DNA from: an uncultured Prevotellaceae bacterium
GTDB lineage: Bacteria > Bacteroidota > Bacteroidia > Bacteroidales > Bacteroidaceae
NCBI GenBank assembly: GCA_947307015.1
Contig: CAMZHV010000005.1
Location: forward strand, 1-64,000
Length of the DNA: 64,000 bases
Direction of reading: 5' to 3'
The notes beneath the pieces are model-generated. The model was not told where the DNA came from, ran no database searches, and worked only from the letters and a program-made list of their open reading frames with translations. The position numbers and the translations under genes were made by a program. Below, in pieces: positions 17,336 to 28,046 of the stretch. Numbering within the stretch: position 1 is the first letter of the stretch; each line of letters begins with the position of its first letter.

Positions 17336-18789
17336 GATGTAAATTTCTGTACGATTCGCTGCACGATGTCAGACTCGCGACGAAGCACAACATAGCTACA
17401 CGTCGCTGATACGATGAGCAGCATGAAACCTGCGATATATTTCCACAATGGCGGCAAGCCAAGGCAGGCGGTCACGGTCAGCGCCAGCAGCACCATCTGC
17501 TGTAGGGTCAGCCGCAGCGTGTGCATCTCGATGTGCAAGCCGTAGCGACGGTTGTAGCAAATGCCCACGAGCAGCGTGTCGAAAAGTGCTGAAAGCGAAA
17601 GACCTATGCCAATGCCGGCGAGCTGCCATTGCAGGTAGCAAAGGATGATAGCCGTGAGCGAGAAGGCATCGTAGATGATTTCCATGATCATGTAGACCTT
17701 CGAATCGCCGCGTGCCAATGCCGTATAGGCTACGGGTACCGATATACATCGGAAGAACATATAGAAGACAGCGCAGACGGTCATCTCGACGGCTGGCAGG
17801 AATTCCTCTGTGTAAAGTACGCGCAGCAGCACGGGCATCATGACAATCAGCGCAATAAGCATCGGTGCCAGCAGTAGCATACAAGCACGTATCTGGCGGT
17901 TGATGGTCTGGTTGCGCCGTACTTCATCATGGTTGACGCTGGAAAGGCGAGGGAAGTAGTCGGCCTCGAGAGCTGTGAAGATAATGCCGGCGTAGGTGAC
18001 CATCATGGTGTAGCCGACGCGGTAATAGCCGAGCGTAGCTTCTGAGCTATGCTCCTTGAGGAAGGTTTGCAAAGCCACAGTCACACCCGCACCTGCAATA
18101 CCTGTAAGGACGTAAGGTATGCCGATGCGCAACAGCGGTAATCCCCTGCGGAAAATATCGGCGGATGTAGGTGCCACGCGCCACGGGAAGAGAGGTACGG
18201 TAAAGATCAGATGGATGGCCAGCGTGGCTAAGGCGCAACAATCGAGGGAAATGATGATGCCTTTCATGCCCAATGCCCAAAAGAAGGGGATGGTGAGGCA
18301 AAAAGTGGCCACGGCAACGAGCAGAGAAATCACCGCTACCCGCTTCAAGCGCCGCAGGCCTTTAAGGATGGAGATCTCTCCGCCAGTGAGGATGGCACTT
18401 ACAGCCATCGGCGCTAACAGTATCACATGGCGGTCGTAGAATGTGGCTCCCATGCAGAGCAGGCAAGCAAAGAGCGCTGACCAGAGACACCACGTGCGTA
18501 CCACTTTAATAAACGAGCGTATGCGCGCGAGGTCATCCTCCTCAAAGAGCTCAGAGATGTGTTGCACCGAGGAGATGGGTATGCCAAGGTTGGAGCAGTT
18601 GTTGACAAAATCCGTGATGCTGATGTAGAAGCCCATTAGTCCGATGCCCGCGGCTCCAAGAAACTTCGAGGCGAGCTTGTTGCGGATGATGCCAATGAGG
18701 ATGTTGATGCCCTGCACACCACCAAAGACCCCCGTGTATTTAAGCACGTGGTCGAGCGACGCGTCTTGATGTTTGGCAGGTTCTGGCAT
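17311..18789 (-). CDS. Polysaccharide flippase (Wzx/O-antigen translocase type)
   Basis: A 492-residue integral membrane protein with about twelve to fourteen hydrophobic segments. It begins with a cytoplasmic tail and then YTGVFGGVQGINILIGIIRN, which is typical of the MOP/Wzx superfamily. It should move undecaprenyl-linked sugar units across the inner membrane. Start 18789 (MPEPAKHQD) is preferred over an in-frame ATG 66 bases upstream, because the upstream stretch is basic, lacks a family match and overlaps the divergent panB promoter. It overlaps the GT2 gene by 25 bases. Confidence 0.85.
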   Translation of the reverse strand: MPEPAKHQDASLDHVLKYTGVFGGVQGINILIGIIRNKLASKFLGAAGIGLMGFYISITDFVNNCSNLGIPISSVQHISELFEEDDLARIRSFIKVVRTWCLWSALFACLLCMGATFYDRHVILLAPMAVSAILTGGEISILKGLRRLKRVAVISLLVAVATFCLTIPFFWALGMKGIIISLDCCALATLAIHLIFTVPLFPWRVAPTSADIFRRGLPLLRIGIPYVLTGIAGAGVTVALQTFLKEHSSEATLGYYRVGYTMMVTYAGIIFTALEADYFPRLSSVNHDEVRRNQTINRQIRACMLLLAPMLIALIVMMPVLLRVLYTEEFLPAVEMTVCAVFYMFFRCISVPVAYTALARGDSKVYMIMEIIYDAFSLTAIILCYLQWQLAGIGIGLSLSALFDTLLVGICYNRRYGLHIEMHTLRLTLQQMVLLALTVTACLGLPPLWKYIAGFMLLIVSATCSYVVLRRESDIVQRIVQKFTSWRRLQSS

Positions 18790-18840
18790 CTTTTTTTCAA
18801 TAAATAACGAATAAACATGCCGTTTATTGTGAGAAATGCG

Positions 18841-18848
18841 TACCTTTG
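18841..18848 (+). promoter_or_regulatory. -7 promoter box (TACCTTTG) for panB
   Basis: The box matches TAnnTTTG and lies 51 bases before the panB start, inside the 110-base divergent region shared with the flippase gene. Confidence 0.65.
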
Positions 18849-18899
18849 CACTCAATTTTAAGAAAAATATATTAAAAATACCTCATAATACTGTACAAA

Positions 18900-19721
18900 A
18901 TGGCAGGATATTTAGTCGACGATACGCGCAAAGTGACCACGCATCGCCTTTATGAAATGAAACAGAGCGGCAAGAAAATAGCCATGCTCACCTCTTATGA
19001 TTACACCATGGCGCGCATCGTCGACGGCGCGGGCGTTGATGTCATCCTCGTAGGCGACAGTGCCTCCAATACGATGGCTGGCAACGCCACAACGCTACCT
19101 ATCACACTGGATCAGATGATCTACCATGCCCGTAGTGTTGTACGCGGTGTGACGCGTGCCTTAGTGGTATGCGATATGCCTTTTGGCACCTATCAGGTCG
19201 ATCCTCAAGATGCTGTTCGTAATGCGGTGCGCATCATGCAGGAGACGGGTTGTGATGCCTTGAAACTTGAGGGTGGCGTGGAGATTCTCCCTGCTATCAA
19301 ACTCATCCTCGAAGCAGGCATCCCCGTGTGTGGTCATCTCGGTCTAACTCCTCAGAGTATAAATAAATTCGGTACCTACGCTGTACGTGCTAAAGAGAAT
19401 TCGGAAGCAGACAAGCTGCGTGCTGATGCCCAGGCACTTGCAGAGGTTGGCTGCTTCGCTATCGTTCTGGAGAAGATTCCGGCAAAACTGGCTGCGGAGG
19501 TCACTCAGAATGTGCCTGTGCCTATCATCGGCATTGGTGCCGGAGGCGGGTGTGATGGTCAGGTGTTGGTCATCCACGACATGTTGGGTATGAATAAGGG
19601 CTTCTCGCCCAAGTTCTTACGTCGCTATGCCGATCTCCACGAGGTGATGACTGACGCCATCGGTCAATATGTCACGGACGTCAAGAACTGCGACTTCCCC
19701 AACGAAAACGAGCAGTACTAA
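18900..19721 (+). CDS. panB: 3-methyl-2-oxobutanoate hydroxymethyltransferase
   Basis: A 273-residue enzyme of pantothenate synthesis. It transfers a hydroxymethyl group from 5,10-methylene-tetrahydrofolate to 2-oxoisovalerate to form ketopantoate. Family hallmarks are [34 protein letters not shown] (metal-binding Asp), DALKLEGG (substrate lysine and glutamate) and the late [20 protein letters not shown]. Length matches the family. It appears to be a single-gene unit with its own promoter box at 18841 and a terminator-like hairpin downstream. Confidence 0.96.
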   Translation: MAGYLVDDTRKVTTHRLYEMKQSGKKIAMLTSYDYTMARIVDGAGVDVILVGDSASNTMAGNATTLPITLDQMIYHARSVVRGVTRALVVCDMPFGTYQVDPQDAVRNAVRIMQETGCDALKLEGGVEILPAIKLILEAGIPVCGHLGLTPQSINKFGTYAVRAKENSEADKLRADAQALAEVGCFAIVLEKIPAKLAAEVTQNVPVPIIGIGAGGGCDGQVLVIHDMLGMNKGFSPKFLRRYADLHEVMTDAIGQYVTDVKNCDFPNENEQY

Positions 19722-19763
19722 GCGGCTCACGCGATACATCGTAACAAGTTTTTGATACAAAAT

Positions 19764-19796
19764 AAAGGCAGTGCGACATGAAATCGCGCTGCTTTT
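19764..19796 (+). terminator. Probable terminator after panB
   Basis: An imperfect stem pairs AAAGGCAGTGCGA with TCGCGCTGCTTT and is followed by TTATGTTT. It lies 43 bases after the panB stop. The T-run is interrupted, hence moderate confidence. Confidence 0.55.
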
Positions 19797-19861
19797 ATGT
19801 TTCATAACATATTTGCGCAAAAGTTTTAATAAAAAAGATGTATGGATGTGAAGATTTGTTG

Positions 19862-19869
19862 TATCTTTG
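19862..19869 (+). promoter_or_regulatory. -7 promoter box (TATCTTTG) for the FAS1/SusCD operon
   Basis: TATCTTTG fits the TAnnTTTG consensus and gives a leader of about 95 bases before the first gene. No comparable box is evident in the short gaps of the following seven-gene run, so this may drive the whole 17.6 kb unit. Confidence 0.6.
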
Positions 19870-19969
19870 ACACCAAAAGAGCGAATTATGCCCGCATACC
19901 AACTGACGCTGGCATTTTTTGCGTGTCCTAACCAAAAGGAAATCAAGTAAATCAACAATTAATAACAAC

Positions 19970-22879
19970 ATGCAAAACAGTATTCTAAAGCGAAGACTTG
20001 CGAAACATGCAAGTTACGCGTGTGCTGCTCTGTTGCTTTTTGGAGGCAGTGTGGGCCTCTTGTCCTGCGAGGACAACTTGCTCACGGGTACCCCGACATG
20101 GCTCGGAAGCAGTATCTATGAAGAGCTGGAGAGCCGCGGCACATTCACGCAGACGCTGGCTCTTATCAACGATCCCGACCTGTCGGAGACCAACTATCCC
20201 GACCTGTTGCGCCGTTCGGGTAGTATGACCCTCTTCGTGGCTGAGGACGCGGCTTGGAACCGTTACCTCGCTGCGCGCGGATTGTCGTCAGTGAGCCAGC
20301 TGCCCAAGTCAGAGAAGAAAAATCTCCTGAAGGCCGCGATGATTAACAATGCCTACCTCATCGAGTTGCTCAGCAACACGCCCGGTGATCCCCCCACCGA
20401 GGGTGCTTGTATCCGTCGAGCTTCGCGTGTGGACGTGACCGATTCAGTGCTCGTCCTTGCCAACGCCGACTTCCCTGAGCTCAACCCCAACCGTTTCGAT
20501 GCCGAGGGCAACCAGACCGACTATTGGTCTACAGTGCGCAACCGCCCCAGTATCAAGGTCATTGACCGCTATATTCAGGATGGAACCTATTCCGACGATG
20601 CTAAACCTATGGTACACTTCCTGCCCAAGTACCTTTCACAAAACAATATCACTGGCGAAGACCTGGAGATGCTTACCAATGGTAAGATCAAGAACCAGGC
20701 TGGCAGCACAGAGCGCAGCTATGTCAATGCGCTGCCCATCGCGCTCAACGAAGGCAAGTGGCCTGAGAAGGACGTGGAGACCGATGGCTCAGCAAAGAAA
20801 TACTTGCAAGACATCACCTGTCAGAACGGTTACATTCATATCCTTGAGGATGTCCCTGAGCAGTTGAACAGTATGGCTGACATCATCTTGTCGAAGCCCC
20901 AGTTCAGCATCTTCAGCAGCCTGCTTGAGCGTTATAGTTATCCTTATTTCCTCACCGTGCAGGAGCAGGACGGTCGTCGCGACTCTCTGTTTGCAAAGCG
21001 CTATTTCAACACCAGTGGCAACCACGCCCTGAAGACGATCGTCGAGACGGAACGCGCCGTCAATGGTATTTCCTTCGATCCGGGATGGAACACCTACGTG
21101 CTTTACACCAGTGGTAACCGCTATACGATGGCTGAGGACGCGGCTGCTATGATGGTGCCGACGAATGACATGATGCAGAGCTACCTGCACAATGCCGGTG
21201 CTGCTATCGGTTCAAAGTACGGCTACGATTGGCGTAACGTCCCTGACAACGTGGTTCTTGACTTCATCAACAACTGTATGCAGGTCAGCTTCCGTAACAC
21301 CGTGCCCAGCAAATTCAAGTCCGTCAAGAATACTGCTGCCGACGTGATGGGGCTCACGACTGCCGACGTGGATAGTTGCTTCATGGCTTGCAACGGTGTC
21401 GTTTACCAATTAAATAAGGTGTTTGTGGCACCGGAGCATCAGTCCGTCTTTTTCCCTTGCATCCTGCGTTCGGATGAAGACCTGAACACGCTTTACACCA
21501 CTATCGCCGATAAGCGCTATGAGAACCACGCCACATGGACGGTTTCCGGTGAGTACAACTCCTACGTCAACTCCATGAGCAGCTCCTATAGCTTCCTGAT
21601 TCCCCGCGACAACACCGTGGATAAATATACGGAACTGAAGCAAGCTCCCTTCTTCGAATATATTGATCCCTATTCGTTCACGACATCTACACACCTGGGC
21701 TACCGTTTCTATGTTGATCCTTCACAGACGGTTTTCCCCGTCAGTGCTGTAGCTTTCGAATTGGACTCCTTAGGCAATATTTCTGACAAGAAGGCCGCTA
21801 ATTCCTTGCAGCCCTCAGGTTCTGCAGGTCTGGCTATCGTTAACAACCGACTGCGTGACATTTTGGATAACATCATCGTTGTTCACGGACAGCGCGGCAC
21901 CCAGACCTTCCGCGAGGGGCAGGAAATCTACCTCAACAAGGCAGGCGGTCCTGTGAAGGTGCAGTTCACCGGTGGTACGGTGACTGGCATCGCTGGTTCG
22001 CGTCAGGCTGAGATGGGTACGTATATTCCCATAGCTCCTGAGTTCATCTTCGACCAGACAGCTCAGGGTAATGGTGTTGCCTATCTGCTTGACTCGCTGC
22101 CCCAGAGCACGTTGACGAGTCCCTTCAAGGTGATGACCGACACGCTGAATCACCCACAGTTCAAGGAGTTTGCTCGTCTGCTGCGTACCAGCTCCTTCGT
22201 GACGCAGCCTGGTTCACAGTATGAAGGTCACTCGACCATTGACCAGGCCATCACACTCATGAACAACTACCACTACACTGCCTTCATCCCACAGAACGAA
22301 GCCATCGAGCGTTTAGTGGCGGCAGGCAAGTTGCCCACCGTCGACCAGAGCGACGAATGGGCTGACTTCCGCGAGGCTCTTGATATCTACCAGCGTGAGC
22401 ATGAGAGTGACATCACAGATGAGCGTAACGCCGAGATCGACTCGCTATACGAAATGGCCAAAGCCTACGAGGCACGTATTCAAGATGTCATTGACAATTT
22501 CGTGCGCTACCACATCCAAGACGGCTCTGTCTATCTTGGCGGTGCCGATTCCACTGGTGTCTACGAGACACAGGTGCTTGACACGGCCATGAACCGCTTC
22601 CGCCGCCTCGAAGTGAGCAACCACCAAAAGGTGATGCGCGTCACTGACCTCACGGGTAACACCGCTAACGTCATCAACGGCGATGACAGCAACCTGATGG
22701 GACGCCAGTATTACTTTACCAGTGCAAAGCTCATCTACAGCTCCGCTTACGCTGTCGTCCATCTGATTGACCGCGTGCTCTCCTACGGCGACGAGCAATT
22801 CCTCCCCGAGGGCTTCCCCAAGCCTGACTATCCCGAATGGTTACCCAAGCCCTCACTTAACAAGCCCAGAAGAAGATGA
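19970..22879 (+). CDS. FAS1 (fasciclin)-domain surface lipoprotein, 969 residues
   Basis: A large lipoprotein with lipobox LLSC and an acidic CEDN directly after it, the pattern of surface-exported Bacteroidota lipoproteins. At least three FAS1-like units can be read. The first is at about 40-130 (SIYEELESRGTFTQTLALI and SGSMTLFVAEDAAW). The second is around 310-520 (PQFSIFSSLLERYSYPYFLT ... AAMMVPTNDMM). The third is at about 735-960 (HPQFKEFARLLRTSSFVTQP ... YHYTAFIPQNEAIERL). FAS1 domains are adhesion modules. Start 19970 opens the signal peptide; an in-frame ATG upstream adds only polar residues. The stop overlaps the SusC start by 4 bases. Ligand unknown. Confidence 0.82.
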   Translation: MQNSILKRRLAKHASYACAALLLFGGSVGLLSCEDNLLTGTPTWLGSSIYEELESRGTFTQTLALINDPDLSETNYPDLLRRSGSMTLFVAEDAAWNRYLAARGLSSVSQLPKSEKKNLLKAAMINNAYLIELLSNTPGDPPTEGACIRRASRVDVTDSVLVLANADFPELNPNRFDAEGNQTDYWSTVRNRPSIKVIDRYIQDGTYSDDAKPMVHFLPKYLSQNNITGEDLEMLTNGKIKNQAGSTERSYVNALPIALNEGKWPEKDVETDGSAKKYLQDITCQNGYIHILEDVPEQLNSMADIILSKPQFSIFSSLLERYSYPYFLTVQEQDGRRDSLFAKRYFNTSGNHALKTIVETERAVNGISFDPGWNTYVLYTSGNRYTMAEDAAAMMVPTNDMMQSYLHNAGAAIGSKYGYDWRNVPDNVVLDFINNCMQVSFRNTVPSKFKSVKNTAADVMGLTTADVDSCFMACNGVVYQLNKVFVAPEHQSVFFPCILRSDEDLNTLYTTIADKRYENHATWTVSGEYNSYVNSMSSSYSFLIPRDNTVDKYTELKQAPFFEYIDPYSFTTSTHLGYRFYVDPSQTVFPVSAVAFELDSLGNISDKKAANSLQPSGSAGLAIVNNRLRDILDNIIVVHGQRGTQTFREGQEIYLNKAGGPVKVQFTGGTVTGIAGSRQAEMGTYIPIAPEFIFDQTAQGNGVAYLLDSLPQSTLTSPFKVMTDTLNHPQFKEFARLLRTSSFVTQPGSQYEGHSTIDQAITLMNNYHYTAFIPQNEAIERLVAAGKLPTVDQSDEWADFREALDIYQREHESDITDERNAEIDSLYEMAKAYEARIQDVIDNFVRYHIQDGSVYLGGADSTGVYETQVLDTAMNRFRRLEVSNHQKVMRVTDLTGNTANVINGDDSNLMGRQYYFTSAKLIYSSAYAVVHLIDRVLSYGDEQFLPEGFPKPDYPEWLPKPSLNKPRRR

Positions 22880-25800
22880 AAACGTTCAGATATATTATTA
22901 CTGCAAGCCTCATGCTGGTGTCCACGCTGGCAATGGCTCAGATCACGCGTATCAGCGGTACCGTCAGCGACGACTTCGATGTGGTGCCCGGCGTGAATGT
23001 GGTCGAGATTGACGCATCCAACCGTATGGTCAATGCGACCGTGACCGACATGAACGGTAACTTTGTTCTGCCCATCAAGAGTGCCAAGAACAAGGTTAAG
23101 TTCAGCTTTATGGGCTACAAGACTGAGATCATGCCCATCAACAAATCCGTGTTCAAAGTCACCCTTCAGGAGAACACCAAGATGATGAAGGAAGTCGTCA
23201 AGGTGGCTGATAAGAAGCTGAAAACCTCGGGTCTGGCTATTCCCGAACGTGAGGTGAGCTTCTCTGCACAAGGCATTTCAGCCAAGGAATTCGAAGGACT
23301 TGGTATCACCAGCGTCGACGAAGCCCTGCAAGGACGTATTGCCGGTCTTGATATCGTGGCCAACTCCGGTGACCTTGGTGCCGGCACAAGTATGCGTCTT
23401 CGTGGTGCCTCTACCGTCTCCACCCTGACATCCAACGAACCGCTCATCGTCGTCAACGGAAACGTTTGGAATGTGGACCTTTCCGACTTCGACACGGCGA
23501 CGGCCAATGACGAGAAGTTTGCTCAGTTGCTCAACGTCAACACGGAAGATATTGAGGACATCAAGGTTCTCAAAGATGCTGCTGCTACTGCCATCTGGGG
23601 TTCCCAGGGTGCTAACGGTGTCATTGAGATCACGACGAAGCGTGGTAGCCGTGGTGCGCCGCAGGTGACCTACTCCGTCAAGCTGACCATGACGCACCAG
23701 CCTAAGGGTATCGCGCTCCTCAACGGCGACCAGTACACAATGCTTCTGAAAGAAGAGTATTTCAATCCCGAACAGCGTACCTTCATCGGCGACGTGCAGG
23801 AGCTCAACTACAATGAGAACGACTCCGAGTTCCTCATGTTCAACAAGAACACCGATTGGGTAAATCTCGTCAGTCAGAACGGTTTGCGCCAGAATCACTA
23901 TATTAGCGTGGCTGGTGGTGACGAAAAGACATTGTTCCGCATCTCTGGCGGTTATGACCACGAGACGGGTACCATCATCAAGCAGAAACTTAACCGTTTC
24001 TCCACGCGTATGGCGCTTGACTACTATGTCAATGATCGCATCAAGATCATGTCCAACTTCTCGCTGACTTACACGAAGAACAACCGCAACTACGATGGTT
24101 TGCTTGGTATCGCATACACGAAAATGCCTAACCTCTCGCCTTACCGCTACGATCGTGACGAGAACGGCAACGAGTACAACACGGGTGAGTACTATATTGT
24201 TCCCGAGTATGCCTTCACCAATCACGGTCAGCTCAGTGCCGACGATCGCAACAAGTTCAATGACCAGCGTAACTCCCACAATCCTCTGGCCAGTGCCGAA
24301 TATGCCAAGAACCAGCAGACGACCTACGATATTTCGCCAGAACTGGAACTCGAATATAAGCTTCTCGGCCTCGATGAGGAGCACCATCAGCTGAAGTACA
24401 ATGGTCGCGTGGTGATGAACGTCTACAACGATTATACTGACCAGAGTTTCCCGCGTTCACTTTTGAGCACGAACTATTATAATAATGGTACGGCTTACAG
24501 TTTCAGCCGCAAGAACCTAGCATTCACGACAACACACACGCTGACCTTCCAGCCCCATTTCAAGAATGAGGATCATTACCTCATGATGTTGGGTCGCTTC
24601 CAGCTCGTCAGCGGTAGTTCCAGCAGCCAGAGCACCGACATCAATCGTCTGCCCAACCACTTGGAATCAGTAACGGCTGGTGGTCATGTCACGGGTATGG
24701 GTAGTAACTTCAGCGAGTGGCGTTCGCTCTACTACACCTTCTCGGCCCACTATTCTTACAAGAAGCGTTATGTGTTGGCTTACTCCATGCGTGCCGATGC
24801 CACGACAAAGTTTGGTCCGCGCAGCCGCTGGGGTATCTTCCCCGCCATCTCTGGTAAGTGGCTGATTATTGAAGAGCCTTGGATGCATGCCGTCCGTGAG
24901 AAGGCTAAGATGAACCAGCTGGCTATCCGTCCGGGTTGGGGCTTCACAGGCAACCAGCCTAATTCCGACTACCTCTACATGAATATGTATTCGCCTGGTA
25001 GCACCTACCTCAACGTCCGTTCGATGAGCCCCAGCGGTTTGAAGCTCACCGACTTCCATTGGGAGAGCATCTACACTTGGAATCTCGGTATTGACCTCGG
25101 CTTCTTTGATGACCGTCTGAAGGTTATCGTCGACCTCTATCGTCGCGACACCAAGGACATGCTGATGCCAACAGTTGGTATTCCTTCCTCCAACGGTTGG
25201 AGTGACCTGAGATATAAGAACGTCGGTGACATGCGCAACGACGGTTGGGAAGTGCAGCTCAATGGCGAGCGCCTGCTCAAGAAAGGCAAGTTCTATGCAG
25301 ACGTCTATGTCAACTTCGCCAACAACCGCAACATCATCACGAAGATGGATCCCCTTGTGCTCAAGTCGCTGAATATTGACTGGACAGAGGGTAACCGCAG
25401 CGTGCTCCAGCGCGTGCAGGTCAACAATCCTTTCGGTTCCATTTACGGCTTCCGCAGCAAGGGTGTATACCAATATAATTATAATACTGCGCGCGATTTG
25501 GCACGTGCTGATCGTGACAACGGGACTAACATCTTGCAGGAGTATATCGATGCTGGCCGTACCTATCCTATTGCTATCGGCGAGAGTGGCGAATATGTCA
25601 AGGATGCCAAGGGTGATCCCGTGCAGATGCGCTTCTGTTACAAGACGGAGACAAATTCTGGCTATTACTTTAAGGGTGGCGACGCCATCTATGAGGATAT
25701 CAACCACGATGGTAACATTAACCAGCTTGATATCGTGTACCTTGGTAACTCGCTGCCGCGACTCACGGGTGGTTTCGGTTTCACTCTCCACTACGATCGC

Positions 25801-26250
25801 TGGGCACTACGTGCTAACTTCAACTATCGTATCGATTACGATATCCTTAACATGGCACGCCTCGACATGGAGTCCATGGTCAGCAACAATAACCAGAGTC
25901 AGGCCGTCAACTATCGCTGGCGTAAGGAAGGTGATCAGACTTCCATCCCCCGCGCTATGTATGGAAGCAACTCCAACTACAACACGCTTATCAGCGACCG
26001 CTTCGTTGAAGATGGTACATTCCTTCGCCTGAACTACCTGCAGCTGAACTACAGCTTTGATCCCAAGAAGTTGAAGAACTGGCACATGAAGACACTGAAC
26101 TTCTACGCCAGTGCCAACAACTTATTCTGCCTGACAAAGTATTCCGGTGTTGACCCGGAAATCGGTTATGGAGGTTACGGTGTTACCACCGATAATTCCA
26201 AGACCCCGCGTTCCAAGTCATATACTGTAGGTCTCACCATTGGTTTCTAA
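22876..26250 (+). CDS. SusC/RagA-family TonB-dependent outer-membrane transporter, first copy
   Basis: An 1124-residue outer-membrane barrel. The signal peptide ends LAMAQ (about residue 22). A carboxypeptidase-like beta domain follows (about 26-100, GTVSDDFDVVPGVNVVEI), then the TonB plug with LQGRIAGLDIVANSGDLGAG and VLKDAAATAIWGSQGANGVI, then the barrel, which ends in the aromatic C-terminus VGLTIGF. With SusD it should form a lidded uptake complex driven by TonB. The ATGA overlap with the preceding FAS1 gene indicates tight coupling. The substrate is not readable. Confidence 0.95.
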   Translation: MKTFRYIITASLMLVSTLAMAQITRISGTVSDDFDVVPGVNVVEIDASNRMVNATVTDMNGNFVLPIKSAKNKVKFSFMGYKTEIMPINKSVFKVTLQENTKMMKEVVKVADKKLKTSGLAIPEREVSFSAQGISAKEFEGLGITSVDEALQGRIAGLDIVANSGDLGAGTSMRLRGASTVSTLTSNEPLIVVNGNVWNVDLSDFDTATANDEKFAQLLNVNTEDIEDIKVLKDAAATAIWGSQGANGVIEITTKRGSRGAPQVTYSVKLTMTHQPKGIALLNGDQYTMLLKEEYFNPEQRTFIGDVQELNYNENDSEFLMFNKNTDWVNLVSQNGLRQNHYISVAGGDEKTLFRISGGYDHETGTIIKQKLNRFSTRMALDYYVNDRIKIMSNFSLTYTKNNRNYDGLLGIAYTKMPNLSPYRYDRDENGNEYNTGEYYIVPEYAFTNHGQLSADDRNKFNDQRNSHNPLASAEYAKNQQTTYDISPELELEYKLLGLDEEHHQLKYNGRVVMNVYNDYTDQSFPRSLLSTNYYNNGTAYSFSRKNLAFTTTHTLTFQPHFKNEDHYLMMLGRFQLVSGSSSSQSTDINRLPNHLESVTAGGHVTGMGSNFSEWRSLYYTFSAHYSYKKRYVLAYSMRADATTKFGPRSRWGIFPAISGKWLIIEEPWMHAVREKAKMNQLAIRPGWGFTGNQPNSDYLYMNMYSPGSTYLNVRSMSPSGLKLTDFHWESIYTWNLGIDLGFFDDRLKVIVDLYRRDTKDMLMPTVGIPSSNGWSDLRYKNVGDMRNDGWEVQLNGERLLKKGKFYADVYVNFANNRNIITKMDPLVLKSLNIDWTEGNRSVLQRVQVNNPFGSIYGFRSKGVYQYNYNTARDLARADRDNGTNILQEYIDAGRTYPIAIGESGEYVKDAKGDPVQMRFCYKTETNSGYYFKGGDAIYEDINHDGNINQLDIVYLGNSLPRLTGGFGFTLHYDRWALRANFNYRIDYDILNMARLDMESMVSNNNQSQAVNYRWRKEGDQTSIPRAMYGSNSNYNTLISDRFVEDGTFLRLNYLQLNYSFDPKKLKNWHMKTLNFYASANNLFCLTKYSGVDPEIGYGGYGVTTDNSKTPRSKSYTVGLTIGF

Positions 26251-26269
26251 ACAAGTAATACATTCCATC

Positions 26270-28030
26270 ATGAAAACGTTCAAACATATCATACAAAGCG
26301 GCGCAATGCTGGCTCTGCTGTGCCTTGTGCTGACAGGATGCGGAGACTTTTTGGAAATCACGCCGCGCGACCAAGTCACGGAGGACAATTTCTGGAACGA
26401 GAAAGCCGACATTGATCAGATGGTGGCCGGCTGCTACGCCTCGATGCAGAGTGACGCCTTCATCCGCCGTTGCATCGTGTGGGGCGAGCTCCGCAGCGAC
26501 AATATTTACCCGGGAACTGACGCGCAGAACAACGAGAATATCTATCAGACACTGCGCGAGAATTTGTTGACAACAAACGAGTACGCTAATTGGGCGTCGT
26601 TCTATAGTGTCATCAACAAGTGTAACACCATCATTGAGAAGGCACCAGTGGTCAGTCAGAAAGACCCCTCATATCGCAGCAGCGACGTCAACGCCACTGT
26701 CGCCGAGATGACGGCGTTGCGCTCCCTGTGCTACTTCTATCTCATTCGTGCCTTCGATCAGGTACCCTTTACCCGCGAGGGCGTTGAGCAGGAGAATGAG
26801 GTCACTTACCATCCTGCCAGCTCCTTCGACTACATCCTCGGTGAGATCATTAACGATCTCGAAAGTGTTAAGAGTTATGCGCTGGAGCACTATGCCGCCA
26901 TTAGTTCAGAGGACGGCGTCGGTGAGAAATACAACAGCAATTGCAACCGTATCACGCGCAATGCTATCAATGCCATGCTCACGGATATGTATCTCTGGCA
27001 GGGCAGCTACGACAAAGCTATAGCTTGCGCCGAGGAGGTGTTGGCTGCCAAGCGCAAGGACTATGACCGCGATTTCAGCCGTCAAACTTCATTGAGCAAT
27101 CAGGCTCCGCAGCTCCTCGAGGCACCGCACGGACGCATCGTCCCGTTGTACGTGAACACCCCAGCCGACCCCAGCGTTTCAGCTAACGCCATCTTCGGCA
27201 AAGGCAATAGTTTCGAAAGCCTCTTTGAGCTGTCGTTCAACTTTACAACCGGTTCCAACTATGTCTCGAGTTCGGCACTCGGTACGCTTTATGGTAACGG
27301 CCTTACCGATGGCAACAATGGTTCAGGTTTGTTGACTGTCAATCCGGCTATCGTTTCCGAGGCTCCGTCGAACTGGCAAACTTTCCGCAATCAGTACGAC
27401 GCACGTTACTACAATTGGATCAAGTCTGTTGACCAGAACTACGGCGAAGGAAACATCCGCAAGTGTGTAGCGTCCAATTTTAACCCTCAGGAATTGAGCG
27501 GTTCAATGCCCTACAACAACTACAGTGAAAACTCCTTTACCATCAAGGTTGACCAAGATCGCAACTGGATCTTCTACCGTCTGACTGACGTTATGCTCAT
27601 GGAGGCAGAGGCGTTGCTGATGAAAGCCACCGACGAGGAGACTGACGAGAATGCTGAGCTCATTGCCAAAGCTTTCGACCTCATCTACCTTGTTGACCGC
27701 CGTTCCATGGTGGATCGCAGCCGCTACCTTGTCGAGAGTGCCCTCGAATCCAAGAACCGCGGACAGCTCAATGAACGCCTGCGCTCAGAGCGCAATGCTG
27801 AGCTGATGTTTGAGGGCAAGCGTTGGTTCGACCTCGTGCGCTATGCGCGTCAGGCCGGCAGCCTTGACATTATCCAGAGCACCGTGACGGCCAAGATTTC
27901 CGGCACCGTGTCCTTCCCATCGATGGCACACCTCTACTGGCCTTACTCCAAGGAAGAGTGCCAGAAGAACCCCTACCTCGTGCAGAAGTCCATCTATGGT
28001 GAAGGTAAACAAACCTTTGAGTTAAATTAA
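26270..28030 (+). CDS. SusD/RagB-family surface lipoprotein, first copy
   Basis: A 586-residue lipoprotein (lipobox LTGC, then GDFLEITPRDQVTEDNFW, the N-terminal SusD signature). Tetratricopeptide-like helices follow. The late block LRSERNAELMFEGKRWFDLVRYARQ is diagnostic of the SusD/RagB C-terminal domain. SusD proteins sit as lids on SusC barrels and bind the incoming ligand. Start 26270 is chosen because it opens the signal peptide; an upstream in-frame ATG overlaps the SusC gene. It follows SusC by 19 bases. Confidence 0.94.
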   Translation: MKTFKHIIQSGAMLALLCLVLTGCGDFLEITPRDQVTEDNFWNEKADIDQMVAGCYASMQSDAFIRRCIVWGELRSDNIYPGTDAQNNENIYQTLRENLLTTNEYANWASFYSVINKCNTIIEKAPVVSQKDPSYRSSDVNATVAEMTALRSLCYFYLIRAFDQVPFTREGVEQENEVTYHPASSFDYILGEIINDLESVKSYALEHYAAISSEDGVGEKYNSNCNRITRNAINAMLTDMYLWQGSYDKAIACAEEVLAAKRKDYDRDFSRQTSLSNQAPQLLEAPHGRIVPLYVNTPADPSVSANAIFGKGNSFESLFELSFNFTTGSNYVSSSALGTLYGNGLTDGNNGSGLLTVNPAIVSEAPSNWQTFRNQYDARYYNWIKSVDQNYGEGNIRKCVASNFNPQELSGSMPYNNYSENSFTIKVDQDRNWIFYRLTDVMLMEAEALLMKATDEETDENAELIAKAFDLIYLVDRRSMVDRSRYLVESALESKNRGQLNERLRSERNAELMFEGKRWFDLVRYARQAGSLDIIQSTVTAKISGTVSFPSMAHLYWPYSKEECQKNPYLVQKSIYGEGKQTFELN

Positions 28031-28046
28031 GCGTAATCTCACGACA

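Noticed and set aside
13622-18789. Polysaccharide utilisation locus around the GH3 gene
   Set aside because: No SusC/SusD pair, sensor or sigma factor adjoins it; a flippase and GT2 suggest glycan assembly instead.
23278-25791. Two long minus-strand open frames opposite the first SusC gene
   Set aside because: Val/Ile-rich shadows of a codon-biased gene, with no start context, promoter or domain.
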